Below are positions 44,882 to 53,850 of a stretch of 64,000 nucleotides of DNA, piece after piece. The DNA comes from Devosia oryzisoli. Its GTDB lineage: Bacteria; Pseudomonadota; Alphaproteobacteria; Rhizobiales; Devosiaceae. The number at the start of each line of letters is the position of its first letter. Position 1 is the first letter of the stretch. The stretch is taken from assembly GCF_014837245.1 (NCBI RefSeq), contig NZ_JACYFU010000002.1:310001-374000 (forward strand). Reading direction: 5' to 3'. Under the pieces are notes generated by a model, which did not search any database, was not told the DNA's origin, and worked only from the letters and a program-made list of their open reading frames with translations. Both the position numbers and the translations under genes were made by a program.

Positions 44882-46357
44882 TCAGTGCCCGCTCATACGC
44901 GGGGCTCCCTCTGCCGGCCGGCGCACAAAGAACGCCGCTACGACCATGAGCAGGGAGATGATCGCGCCACATAGAAAGCCTGAGCGAATGCCTGCCGCCA
45001 GGGCTTCGACGCCCTCGAGACCCTCGGATGCGGCGGCTGCCGAGCGCAGGCTCATGACCGCTACGAAGAGAGCGATGCCGGCGGCCCCGGCAACCTGCTG
45101 CACGGAGCCGAGGATGGCGCTGGCATGGGAATAGAGCGGCGCCGGCACGGAACTCATGGACGAAGTGAAGAGCGGCGTGAAGGTGAAGGCGAGGCCCACG
45201 CTCAGCACCACATGACCCACAACCACGGCCCACACCGGGGTTTGCGGGCTAACCAGGGTCAACGCCCACATCACGGCCGACACCGCGACGACGCCAGGCA
45301 CCAGCAGCGGGCGCGGCCCGACGCGATCGAAGAGCCGCCCGACGACAGGGCCGAGAAACCCCATGAGCAGCCCGCCGGGCAGAAGGATCATGCCGGTCTG
45401 CAGGGTGCCGAGCCCCAACACGTTCTGCGTGTAGATCGGCAGCAGGATCGAGCTGCCCAGGAGCGCCACCATGGCAATGGCCATGGTAATCAAGGCCATC
45501 GTGTAGTTGCGGTGCCCGAGCGTGCGCAGATCGAGCAAGGCCTTGTCCTGCCGGGCGAGGCCGAACTGACGAGCGATGAAGATGCTCATCACGACGAGAC
45601 CCACAACGATCGGCAGCCAGGCTGGAATGACAGCGCCGTGCCCGGCGCCTTCGCCGAGGCTGGAAAGGCCGTAGACCAGCCCGCCGAAGGCAATCGCCGA
45701 AAGGATGACCGAAAGAATATCGAGCGGCGCAAAACGCGGCGACGACACATTGCGGATTCTCAGCGCCCCCAGCACCAAGGTCCCCAGCGCGATGGGCAGC
45801 GTGAAAAAGAACATGAAGCGCCAGTCGTAGTGCGCCAGGATGAAGCCGCCGATGGTTGGCCCGACCGCAGGCGCCACCGACATGACAATGGATATATTGC
45901 CCATGGTCTTGCCCCTGCCCTCGGCCGGTACGAGCGTCATGACCGTCGTCATCAGGAGCGGCATCATGATGGCCGTTCCGACGGCCTGCACGACGCGACC
46001 CGCGATCAGGAGCTCAAGGCCGGGCGCCAGGGCACAGGCCAGCGTGCCGAGCGAAAAGACGCTCATCGCGATCATGAACATGGGCCGCGTGTTCATGCGC
46101 TGCAGCAGGAATCCGGTGACCGGGATGACCACCGCCATGGTCAACAGGAAAGCCGTGGTGAGCCACTGCGCGGCGCTCGCCGTCACGCCGAGGTCGTTCA
46201 TGAGGTGTGGGATGGCCACGCTCATGATAGTCTCGTTGAGGAAGACCACGAAAGTCGACACCAGCAGAATTCCAATTACGAGCCTGTTGCGGGCGGCGTT
46301 GTCCGGATGGTGAGGGGCAATGTCTCCGATCCCGTCCATGGTGGCATCCAGGGTCAT
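44882..46357 (-). CDS. DHA2 family MFS drug transporter (EmrB/QacA-like)
   Basis: A 491-residue proton-driven efflux pump candidate with about fourteen hydrophobic segments. Markers are 'FVVFLNETIMSVAIPHLMND', 'ASAAQWLTTAFLLTMAVVIP', the antiporter motif region 'IAGRVVQAVGTAIMMPLLMT' and 'VMSVAPAVGPTIGGFILAHY'. The ATG at 46357 follows GAGGAAACGAA exactly; ten further in-frame residues upstream are unlikely. No membrane-fusion partner is adjacent. The 346-base upstream spacer contains a 26-bp imperfect dyad. Confidence 0.92.
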   Translation of the reverse strand: MTLDATMDGIGDIAPHHPDNAARNRLVIGILLVSTFVVFLNETIMSVAIPHLMNDLGVTASAAQWLTTAFLLTMAVVIPVTGFLLQRMNTRPMFMIAMSVFSLGTLACALAPGLELLIAGRVVQAVGTAIMMPLLMTTVMTLVPAEGRGKTMGNISIVMSVAPAVGPTIGGFILAHYDWRFMFFFTLPIALGTLVLGALRIRNVSSPRFAPLDILSVILSAIAFGGLVYGLSSLGEGAGHGAVIPAWLPIVVGLVVMSIFIARQFGLARQDKALLDLRTLGHRNYTMALITMAIAMVALLGSSILLPIYTQNVLGLGTLQTGMILLPGGLLMGFLGPVVGRLFDRVGPRPLLVPGVVAVSAVMWALTLVSPQTPVWAVVVGHVVLSVGLAFTFTPLFTSSMSSVPAPLYSHASAILGSVQQVAGAAGIALFVAVMSLRSAAAASEGLEGVEALAAGIRSGFLCGAIISLLMVVAAFFVRRPAEGAPRMSGH

Positions 46358-46532
46358 TTCGTTTCCTCGTGCGATTGGTCGTTCCACCGTGGCGACGAAA
46401 GCCCGGCTGCCGTTTCGACAGCTTCAGTCGACTTTATTCGCGACACACCCTGTCAGCAGACACGGCGGCAGGTGCAGGGTGCGGATGGCGCGCTCGGCGA
46501 CGCATATCGTCCGAACCGGGGCACTGTCTCTA

Positions 46533-46558
46533 GACGTTGCCCGCCTGAGGGTAAAGTC
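46533..46558. promoter_or_regulatory. Imperfect 26-bp dyad, candidate operator
   Basis: Arms GACGTTGCCC and GGGTAAAGTC (8 of 10 positions complementary) flank a 6-base centre. Size and form resemble MerR-family operators. It is 176 bases upstream of the minus-strand DHA2 transporter and 146 bases upstream of the plus-strand radical SAM gene. No regulator gene is adjacent. Apart from this and the box at 46616, the 46358-46703 spacer shows nothing I can name. Confidence 0.35.
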
Positions 46559-46615
46559 TCAAACGCGCAGATCGACCCTGCGTTTGCCGCCGGGTCTGGG
46601 CGTTCACTGATGTTT

Positions 46616-46630
46616 GTTCTTGTTATGTTC
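46616..46630 (+). promoter_or_regulatory. LexA-type SOS box (GTTC-N7-GTTC)
   Basis: The exact alphaproteobacterial LexA direct repeat GTTC-TTGTTAT-GTTC, in an AT-rich stretch, lies 73 bases before the ATG of the radical SAM gene at 46704. Consensus match and placement support SOS control; binding is not shown. Confidence 0.65.
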
Positions 46631-46703
46631 TCTTCGCGATGCTATCTCCAGAGACGTCGCCGGCAGTCGATTCTGCCCGGCGCTCGAGCCCCGGAGAGTC
46701 ATC

Positions 46704-47852
46704 ATGGCCCTATATCAGGCGCCCTCCTTTGAAGCCCTTGAACGGTTGAGCCGCAGTCGCGACGCCGATCTGGCCCGCCGTGAACTTGAGCACCCGGACC
46801 GTATTCGCGGACGAGGCGCGCAGTCCAACCGCTCCGGCCGGTTCGAAGCGCACGCGCGGGAAAGTTTTGACGATGGCTGGGGAACGGTAGAGCCGCTGCC
46901 CATTTTTGAAACGACCGAGCATGTCGAGCGGGCCAAGACGATCATCACCAGCAATGACAGCCCCGATATCGGGTTCGAACGCTCGATAAACACCTACCGG
47001 GGGTGCGAGCATGGCTGCTCCTACTGCTTCGCCCGGCCGTCCCACGCCTATCTGGGGCACTCGGCGGGGATAGATTTTGAGCGCGACATCTATGTGAAGA
47101 CCAATGCGGTGGACGCCTTGCGGGCCGAACTGGCGGCGAGGAACTATCGCCCCAAGCCGATCGCGATGGGCACCAATACCGATCCCTACCAGCCTGCCGA
47201 GCGCAAGCACCGGCTGACGCGCGGCATCCTCGAGGTGATGCTGGAAACGCGGCACCCGGTGATGATCACCACCAAATCCGCACTGATCATCCGCGACCTC
47301 GACCTGCTCACCGAACTGGCCAAGCTCAACCTAGTGAAGGTGGCCCTTTCGGTGACGTCGATGGACCACAAGCTCAGCCGCAAGATGGAGCCGCGGGCGT
47401 CGACCCCGGCACGGCGACTCGAGGCCATCCGGCTGCTCAGTGAAGCCGGCGTGCCGACAGCCATCTTCGCGTCGCCGATGATTCCGGCCATCAACGACAT
47501 GGAGCTCGAGCGGATTCTTGACGCAGGCAAGGCGCAGGGAGCGGTCAGCGCCGCCATGATCCTGCTGCGTCTACCGGGCGAGGTGCGCGATGTGTTTCGC
47601 GAATGGCTGCTCCGGCACTTCCCCGACCGCGTGCGCCACGTGCTGTCGCTTGTGCGGGACACGCGCGGCGGCAAGGATTACGATTCGCGCTGGGGCGTCC
47701 GGATGACCGGCGAAGGCCCCTATGCGACGCTGTTGCGGCAGCGGTTTGAAAAGGCGCGGGAGCGCTATGGCCTTGATGCGAAGCTGCCAGCGCTGCGCAC
47801 GGATCTCTTCGTCGCGCCGCAGATCGAAAGCCGGCAGATGAGCCTGTTCTAG
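46704..47852 (+). CDS. PA0069 family radical SAM protein (spore photoproduct lyase-like)
   Basis: A 382-residue radical SAM enzyme. The 4Fe-4S cluster motif is 'YRGCEHGCSYCFARPSHAYL' (CX3CX2C), preceded by 'TIITSNDSPDIGFERSINT'. Later family motifs are 'AMGTNTDPYQPAERKHRLTR', 'MITTKSALIIRDLDLLTEL' and 'SVTSMDHKLSRKMEPRASTP'. It is related to spore photoproduct lyase, but the reaction is unknown. A LexA-type box upstream points to a DNA damage role. Its stop shares CTAG with the convergent HAD gene. Confidence 0.93.
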   Translation: MALYQAPSFEALERLSRSRDADLARRELEHPDRIRGRGAQSNRSGRFEAHARESFDDGWGTVEPLPIFETTEHVERAKTIITSNDSPDIGFERSINTYRGCEHGCSYCFARPSHAYLGHSAGIDFERDIYVKTNAVDALRAELAARNYRPKPIAMGTNTDPYQPAERKHRLTRGILEVMLETRHPVMITTKSALIIRDLDLLTELAKLNLVKVALSVTSMDHKLSRKMEPRASTPARRLEAIRLLSEAGVPTAIFASPMIPAINDMELERILDAGKAQGAVSAAMILLRLPGEVRDVFREWLLRHFPDRVRHVLSLVRDTRGGKDYDSRWGVRMTGEGPYATLLRQRFEKARERYGLDAKLPALRTDLFVAPQIESRQMSLF

Positions 47853-48523
47853 GCCATCAAGCGCGCCTTGACCAAATCGAGGAGCGCCGCGTCGGTATAT
47901 TCGGAAGCGGCAAGCACGGCGCCGGCGGCGAGAAGATCGGCCGGCTCAAGACCGGTAGCCATGCCTACAGTGGCGATTCCAGCGGCGGTAGCGGAGGTGA
48001 TGCCGGTCCGGGAATCCTCGAAGGCCACGCTATAGCGCGGATCGGCCCCAATGCGCGCGAGCCCCTCGAGATAGGGCATGGGGTGGGGCTTGCCGAATGC
48101 CAGATCCTCGGCGACGACGACGCTGTGGAACCGCCGGCGGGCGCCAATGCTGTCCAGTAGCAGATCGGCGTTGGCCCGCGGCGCATTGGTTACGGCGACA
48201 GTGGGGACACCGTGAGCTTCGGCCCAATCGAGGAGGGAAAAGAGCCCGGTCACAGCGTCGATGCCCTTGGCGGCCAGTTTCCGAAATGTCTCCTCCTTCT
48301 CATTGAGCACGGCGCGACGCCGGTCGATACTCTCGTGGGGGAGGAAGCGGGCGGCAATGTCGACGTTCGCGAGCCCCTGCAATTCGCGTCCGAAGCGCTC
48401 TCGATCGAAGACATGGCCCAAGGGCTCAAACACGATGTTGAAGGCCTGAAGATGCAGCGGATCACTTTCCACCAGCGTGCCGTCAATATCGAACAGAAGG
48501 CCGGCACCGGGCTTTGGAGGCAT
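47849..48523 (-). CDS. HAD family phosphatase (beta-phosphoglucomutase-like)
   Basis: A 224-residue HAD subfamily I hydrolase. Motif I is 'LLFDIDGTLVESDPLHLQAF' with the nucleophilic aspartate. Motif II is 'VPTVAVTNAPRANADLLLDS', and motifs III and IV appear in 'AFGKPHPMPYLEGLARIGAD' and 'SVAFEDSRTGITSATAAGIA'. The substrate is probably a small sugar phosphate. The ATG at 48523 starts the conserved part. It is convergent with the radical SAM gene, overlapping by four bases. Confidence 0.9.
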   Translation of the reverse strand: MPPKPGAGLLFDIDGTLVESDPLHLQAFNIVFEPLGHVFDRERFGRELQGLANVDIAARFLPHESIDRRRAVLNEKEETFRKLAAKGIDAVTGLFSLLDWAEAHGVPTVAVTNAPRANADLLLDSIGARRRFHSVVVAEDLAFGKPHPMPYLEGLARIGADPRYSVAFEDSRTGITSATAAGIATVGMATGLEPADLLAAGAVLAASEYTDAALLDLVKARLMA

Positions 48524-48633
48524 AGGGCAGTCCACGCAGATTATGTGCCACACCCACACCAAAGTGGCCGCTTCGTCAACATGTCCGCCGCGGATCCGGC
48601 TGGTGGCCCGGACGCGCCCCCTGAAGGCAGCAA

Positions 48634-49209
48634 TCAGTAGCGTGTCACCTTGCGGGCGTAGGTAGTCATGAAGTCGAGAGAAGCCATCACGCCCTGAAGG
48701 GACAGCCGGGTGACCACGGGACGCATTTCTTCCTTGAGGGGCACCGACAGGATCACCGCGTTGCGCCGCTTCATATGTTCGATGATCTCCGACTTGCGCG
48801 GTTCGAGCAGGAAGAACTGATTTATGGTGTTGTAGCGAATCTCGAAGTCAACACCCTGGTGCAGATCGACCGGTTCATCTCCAGGAAACTGCAGGGTCAT
48901 GGGGCGATCCGGATCGAACTGGCCCTTGGTTGGGGCCACTGTAACGGCGAGGTCCAGCGCGCCATCGAGCCGGTTCCGTAATAGTGTCAGCTTGTAGGCG
49001 GGCAGATTGGCGTCATTCACTTCGACGCTACCGGTGCTGGCGAAACAGGAGTTGCCGTAGTAGTCGGCGGCATCTTCATTGATGACGTCCGGACATGCAG
49101 CCAGCCAATCGCGGTTGTATTCGCGCCATTCCCCATAAGGATGGTGGAACGGCTGGGCGGCGACCGGACTGGTCAGCAGCAGGACGGCCAGGCCAATCAC
49201 GGTGCGCAT
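48634..49209 (-). CDS. Hypothetical secreted protein
   Basis: A 191-residue protein with signal peptide 'MRTVIGLAVLLLTSPVAAQP' (cut near AAQ-PF). The mature domain begins 'YGEWREYNRDWLAACPDVIN', has a second cysteine in 'YYGNSCFASTG', and ends with 'LSLQGVMASLDFMTTYARKV'. This layout vaguely recalls invasion-associated locus B (IalB-like) exported proteins, but I do not claim membership. It is monocistronic on the minus strand, divergent from the DUF4180 gene. Confidence 0.75.
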   Translation of the reverse strand: MRTVIGLAVLLLTSPVAAQPFHHPYGEWREYNRDWLAACPDVINEDAADYYGNSCFASTGSVEVNDANLPAYKLTLLRNRLDGALDLAVTVAPTKGQFDPDRPMTLQFPGDEPVDLHQGVDFEIRYNTINQFFLLEPRKSEIIEHMKRRNAVILSVPLKEEMRPVVTRLSLQGVMASLDFMTTYARKVTRY

Positions 49210-49273
49210 TGCGGACTCCACAGGACTTTGCCCCCCGGCCCGACTCCTGTATCACGCCGGATGTGGAGCAGAT

Positions 49274-49645
49274 ATGGCAGCACAGACCGAATTGGATAAG
49301 GTCGGACCCTTCGTGGCGCTTGTTGTCGGCGATGACGGGCCGCAATTGAGCGGCGAGGCGGACGCGATCGAGTTGATCGGGCAGACCTATGGGACGGGAG
49401 CAGAGGTCGTCGTGGTCCCTGCCCGCCGGTTGGCGCCATCATTTTTCGATCTCAGCACGCGCCAGGCGGGCGGCTTCTTCCAGAAAATGCAGAACTACCA
49501 ATTGCGGCTGGCCATTGTCGGGGACATTGACGAGCACGTCCGCGCAAGCACCGCGCTGCGGGATTTCGTGGGCGAAACCAATCGGATCGGACATCATCTG
49601 TTCGTCCCCGACCGTGCGGCATTGCAGGCCGCGCTGGAGGGGTGA
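49274..49645 (+). CDS. DUF4180 domain-containing protein
   Basis: A 123-residue cytoplasmic protein of unknown function. Typical DUF4180 features are '[20 protein letters not shown]', 'AGGFFQKMQNYQLRLAIVGD' and 'TALRDFVGETNRIGHHLFV'. The stop and the rnhB start overlap as TGATG, so translation of RNase HII is probably coupled to it. Confidence 0.85.
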   Translation: MAAQTELDKVGPFVALVVGDDGPQLSGEADAIELIGQTYGTGAEVVVVPARRLAPSFFDLSTRQAGGFFQKMQNYQLRLAIVGDIDEHVRASTALRDFVGETNRIGHHLFVPDRAALQAALEG

Positions 49646-50340
49646 TGGGCCGTACAGTCACAGCCACCGCAGAGGTCGAGGTCGAACTGTTCGACATCCG
49701 GCCCGAAGTACCCGACTTCAGCCACGAGACAATGCTCCTCGCTCGCGGCGCGCGCTATGTAGCCGGGGTCGACGAAGCTGGCCGCGGGCCGCTGGCAGGC
49801 CCGGTGGTGGTTGCCGCCGTCAGGCTCGACCCCGCGCGCATCCCCGACGGGTTGAACGATAGCAAGAAGCTGACCCCGGAGCGCCGGGAGGAGCTTTTTG
49901 CGAAGATCGTGGCCACGGCCGATGTCGCCGTAACGTCTGCGCCACCGGCCGACATCCTCGCCTACAACATTCGCGGAGCCACCCTGAGGGCGATGGCGCG
50001 GGCTGCCCGCTCGCTCTCAACCCTGCCCGACCGGGTGCTGGTTGACGGCCGCGATCTGCCTCCCGAATTGCACTGCGATGGGCTGGCGCTGATCGGCGGA
50101 GATGGGCGAAGTGTCTCGATTGCCGCCGCTTCTATCGTGGCCAAGGTGATGCGCGACCGCATGTGCCAGATTATGGATTGCGACGCCCCGCAGTTCGGCT
50201 TTGCCAGCCACAAGGGCTACAGCACCGCGGTACACCTGGCGGCGCTGCAGGCGCATGGTCCCTGCCGGCACCACCGCAACGAGTTTGCCCCGGTGGCGGC
50301 GCTGCTGGTGCAGGAAACGACGGTCCTCGTCACCGATTAA
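49645..50340 (+). CDS. rnhB: Ribonuclease HII
   Basis: A 231-residue nuclease that cuts at ribonucleotides embedded in DNA and in RNA-DNA hybrids. Catalytic residues lie in 'VAGVDEAGRGPLAGPVVVAA' (Asp-Glu), 'RVLVDGRDLP' (Asp) and 'KVMRDRMCQIMD' (Asp). 'LNDSKKLTPERREELF' and 'SHKGYSTAVHLAAL' are also family marks. The ATG at 49645 follows GGAGGGG. About 30 residues precede the core. It is followed 82 bases later by ccrM. Confidence 0.96.
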   Translation: MGRTVTATAEVEVELFDIRPEVPDFSHETMLLARGARYVAGVDEAGRGPLAGPVVVAAVRLDPARIPDGLNDSKKLTPERREELFAKIVATADVAVTSAPPADILAYNIRGATLRAMARAARSLSTLPDRVLVDGRDLPPELHCDGLALIGGDGRSVSIAAASIVAKVMRDRMCQIMDCDAPQFGFASHKGYSTAVHLAALQAHGPCRHHRNEFAPVAALLVQETTVLVTD

Positions 50341-50352
50341 CCCCTCGCTTAC
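50337..50352 (+). promoter_or_regulatory. TTAACC-N4-GCTTAC motif upstream of ccrM
   Basis: The element TTAACC-CCTC-GCTTAC begins in the rnhB stop codon and ends 70 bases before ccrM. Two more TTAA half sites follow (near 50372 and 50413). ccrM is a known CtrA target in Caulobacter and Brucella; here the halves are spaced by eight, not seven, bases. No GANTC site was seen in this spacer. Confidence 0.4.
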
Positions 50353-50401
50353 CGCTTGCCAACGCTCCATTAACCCCAGCGCGCTATAACGGATTTGTTA
50401 G

Positions 50402-51556
<1,155 letters not shown>

Positions 51557-51592
51557 TCCTGACCTCCAATCTCCCTTCAGGCTCTAAAACTT

Positions 51593-51621
51593 GGCCGCCG
51601 GCTTCAACCGGCGGCCTTTTT
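51593..51621 (+). terminator. Rho-independent terminator after ccrM
   Basis: A perfect 9-bp GC stem (ggccgccgg / ccggcggcc) with loop cttcaa is followed by TTTTT. Confidence 0.92.
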
Positions 51622-51683
51622 GTTGGCAAGCTCAGCGTTCTTCCATAGGCTCGGGCACGACCCTCCGACCGGACCTCACCAAT

Positions 51684-52079
51684 ATGCTGCTGATAATTCT
51701 GCTCGTGCTCATCCTGGCTTTCGTGCAGGCAGGCCTCTTGGCGCATTATCGTATCGACCTCGTGGGATTCCGGCACCTGCTCGGTCCACGGGACGACCTG
51801 CCCGAACAGACCTCCCCCCGGCTTGGACGAGCCAAGCGGGCTCTCGCCAACCTGCATGAAACGCTGCCGATTTTCCTGACGCTGGCTGTGTTGTCGATTG
51901 TCCTTGGCGAACAGGGCCCGGTTTCGCTCGTTGGCGCATCGCTCTACCTGCTGGCGCGGATGCTATACGTGCCGTGCTACATCCTGGCGCTCAGCCCGTG
52001 GCGGTCGGTAAGCTTCGCGCTGTCGCTGCTCGGCCTGGCGCTGCTGGCCCTACTCCTCTTGCCTCACCTGCCTGGCTGA
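51684..52079 (+). CDS. MAPEG family membrane protein
   Basis: A 131-residue integral membrane protein with four hydrophobic segments. It has the MAPEG-like 'RAKRALANLHETLPIFLTLA' after the first helix and 'LYLLARMLYVPCYILALSPW' in the third. MAPEG proteins include eukaryotic glutathione transferases; bacterial members are mostly uncharacterised. The ATG at 51684 starts the first helix. Its TGA abuts the mutY stop on the other strand, forming TGATCA. Confidence 0.88.
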   Translation: MLLIILLVLILAFVQAGLLAHYRIDLVGFRHLLGPRDDLPEQTSPRLGRAKRALANLHETLPIFLTLAVLSIVLGEQGPVSLVGASLYLLARMLYVPCYILALSPWRSVSFALSLLGLALLALLLLPHLPG

Positions 52080-53138
52080 TCACTGCAGTCCGGCAGTCGC
52101 CAGCACCTTTCGGAATAGCGTGGGCAGCGCTTCGGATCGCAGCGTCCCCGGGTCGGCCCACCACCCGTCCCCAAGCCCTTCGGGCGATACGGTGGCCGTC
52201 CACACGTCGAGCTCGAGCCGAAAATGGGTGAAGACGTGAACCACCTGTCCTGCTAGGCGCCATGCGGCGCTGACGGGCGGGATCGTCTCATGGGCAGTGC
52301 TTGACCACTCGGTGGTCGGCACCTCCGTCATTCCGGCCAGCAGGCCTTTGCCCGGGCGCGAGCGCAGGAAGACGTCTCCATCGGCATCGCGCATCACGTA
52401 GGCGTGGCCGTGGCGCGTTGGCTTATCGGTTTTGGCGGGCTTGACAGGAAAGGCAACAGGGTCGGCTGTTCGCGTGCCGCGGCATCCGGGCTGCAGCGGA
52501 CACAAAAGACAGGCAACCTTACGTGGAGCGCAGATGGTGGCTCCCAGATCCATCATGGCCTGCGCGAAGTCCCCTGCCCTTGCCGGAACGGAAGCCTGGA
52601 GAGTCGCGCGCAAGTCCTCCTTGGCCTCCCGGACCGGCACCGGCAGGGCATGGTAGCGGGCGAGCACGCGATCGAGGTTACCGTCGAGGACGGCGACCGG
52701 TTCATCAAAGCAGATGGCCGCAATGGCGGCACTGGTGTAGGCGCCGATACCGGGCAGCGTCCGCAGCGCGGCAGACGTCGCGGGAAAAACACCGCCGTGG
52801 TCGCGAACCACTACTTGGGCGCAGGCATGCAGATTGCGCGCGCGGGCGTAATAGCCCAGCCCCGCCCATTCGCGCAGCACCGCATCGAGCGGCGCCGCGG
52901 CGAGGTCGTGGACGCTCGGCCAGAGGTTGGTGAACCGGGTGAAGTAGGCCTTCACCGCCGCAACAGTGGTCTGCTGCAGCATGACCTCGCTCAACCAGAC
53001 ACGGTATGGATCGGGCCGGATGCCGGCCCGCCGCTCCGCCGGCGGGATGCGCCAAGGCAGATCGCGGGCATGTCGATCATACCAGGCCAGCACCGCAGGA
53101 GCGTCGAGAGGATGAGGATTTGCAAGATGAAGCGTCAC
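52080..53138 (-). CDS. mutY: A/G-specific adenine glycosylase
   Basis: Removes adenine mispaired with 8-oxoguanine. The 352-residue protein has the catalytic glutamate in 'WLSEVMLQQTTVAAV', the helix-hairpin-helix 'LPGIGAYTSAAIAAI', catalytic aspartate in 'VAVLDGNLDRV', the 4Fe-4S loop 'CAPRKVACLLCPLQPGC' (CX6CX2CX5C) and a C-terminal Nudix-like 8-oxoG domain. I chose the GTG at 53138, giving the usual length; a TTG at 53219 would add 27 residues of weak character. Confidence 0.94.
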   Translation of the reverse strand: MTLHLANPHPLDAPAVLAWYDRHARDLPWRIPPAERRAGIRPDPYRVWLSEVMLQQTTVAAVKAYFTRFTNLWPSVHDLAAAPLDAVLREWAGLGYYARARNLHACAQVVVRDHGGVFPATSAALRTLPGIGAYTSAAIAAICFDEPVAVLDGNLDRVLARYHALPVPVREAKEDLRATLQASVPARAGDFAQAMMDLGATICAPRKVACLLCPLQPGCRGTRTADPVAFPVKPAKTDKPTRHGHAYVMRDADGDVFLRSRPGKGLLAGMTEVPTTEWSSTAHETIPPVSAAWRLAGQVVHVFTHFRLELDVWTATVSPEGLGDGWWADPGTLRSEALPTLFRKVLATAGLQ

Positions 53139-53244
53139 GACCCCGACTGATATAGCCAGGAGCGATTCCCTCACAAGATGCAGTTTTGCCTGCGGGCCAT
53201 CTTGCCCGCTTGCCGGCAAGCGCAGACGACACTAGTGGAAGAGC

Positions 53245-53760
53245 ATGGCCAAGGACGACCCCGCCGAGTTCAAGCGTCGTAACAAAACCCTCAGCGTTGC
53301 CGACGCGCTGGCGGGCGCGCTCGACCCGATGCTGAAAAAGCGGGGCTTTGCCAGCCGGGAAATCCTGGCGCAGTGGCCGGTTATCGCGCCAGAACCGTTC
53401 AACCGGACCACCATTCCCGACAAACTCTCCTGGCCGCGTTCGTCGAACAATGCCGAGGGCGCGGTGCTCGTGCTGCGCTGCGCACCGGGGCAAGCCTTGT
53501 TTGCCCAGCACGAAGCCCCAGCCATCGCCAGCGCCGTCAATCGGTTCTTCGGCTATGTGCTGGTGCGCGAGGTCCGGCTATCCGCAGAACCGTTCACTCC
53601 GGGTTCAGGCCAAAGGCGGCAGTCTCCGGAGCAACCGAGCACCAGCGCCATGGCAAAAGTGACCACGGCCACCGAGAGCGTTGAAGACGAGGCGCTGCGA
53701 GAGGCCCTGCGCACTTTGGGGCTGGCGCTTTCGGTGCGTACGGAAAGAAAAGACGGATAG
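53245..53760 (+). CDS. DUF721 domain-containing protein (DciA-like)
   Basis: A 171-residue cytoplasmic protein. The DUF721 core has 'VADALAGALDPMLKKRGFAS' and 'REILAQWPVIAPEPFNRTTI', then 'GAVLVLRCAPGQALFAQHEA'. Some DUF721 members (DciA) recruit the replicative helicase DnaB; a similar role is inferred only. The C-terminal third is Ser/Thr-rich and probably disordered. It is divergent from mutY. Confidence 0.87.
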   Translation: MAKDDPAEFKRRNKTLSVADALAGALDPMLKKRGFASREILAQWPVIAPEPFNRTTIPDKLSWPRSSNNAEGAVLVLRCAPGQALFAQHEAPAIASAVNRFFGYVLVREVRLSAEPFTPGSGQRRQSPEQPSTSAMAKVTTATESVEDEALREALRTLGLALSVRTERKDG

Positions 53761-53769
53761 ACTGTTCAC

Positions 53770-53831
53770 CGGCAAGTGATAATCCTGCCCACTTGCCGAC
53801 ATTGTCCCCCCGTGTAGTGTCCCAGCTACAC
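53770..53831. promoter_or_regulatory. Two inverted repeats in the dsbA-like gene leader
   Basis: A 9-bp dyad (CGGCAAGTG / CACTTGCCG, 53770-53778 and 53790-53798) is followed by a 6-bp dyad (GTGTAG / CTACAC, 53812-53817 and 53826-53831). Neither has a T-run. They could be operators for the thioredoxin-like gene or, for the first, a weak end signal for the DUF721 gene. Confidence 0.4.
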
Positions 53832-53850
53832 AAGAACCGGAGCCTGAACC

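Noticed and set aside
45125-46732. 535-codon plus-strand open frame over the DHA2 transporter
   Set aside because: Very high His/Arg/Asp content typical of antisense to membrane protein genes; no domain.
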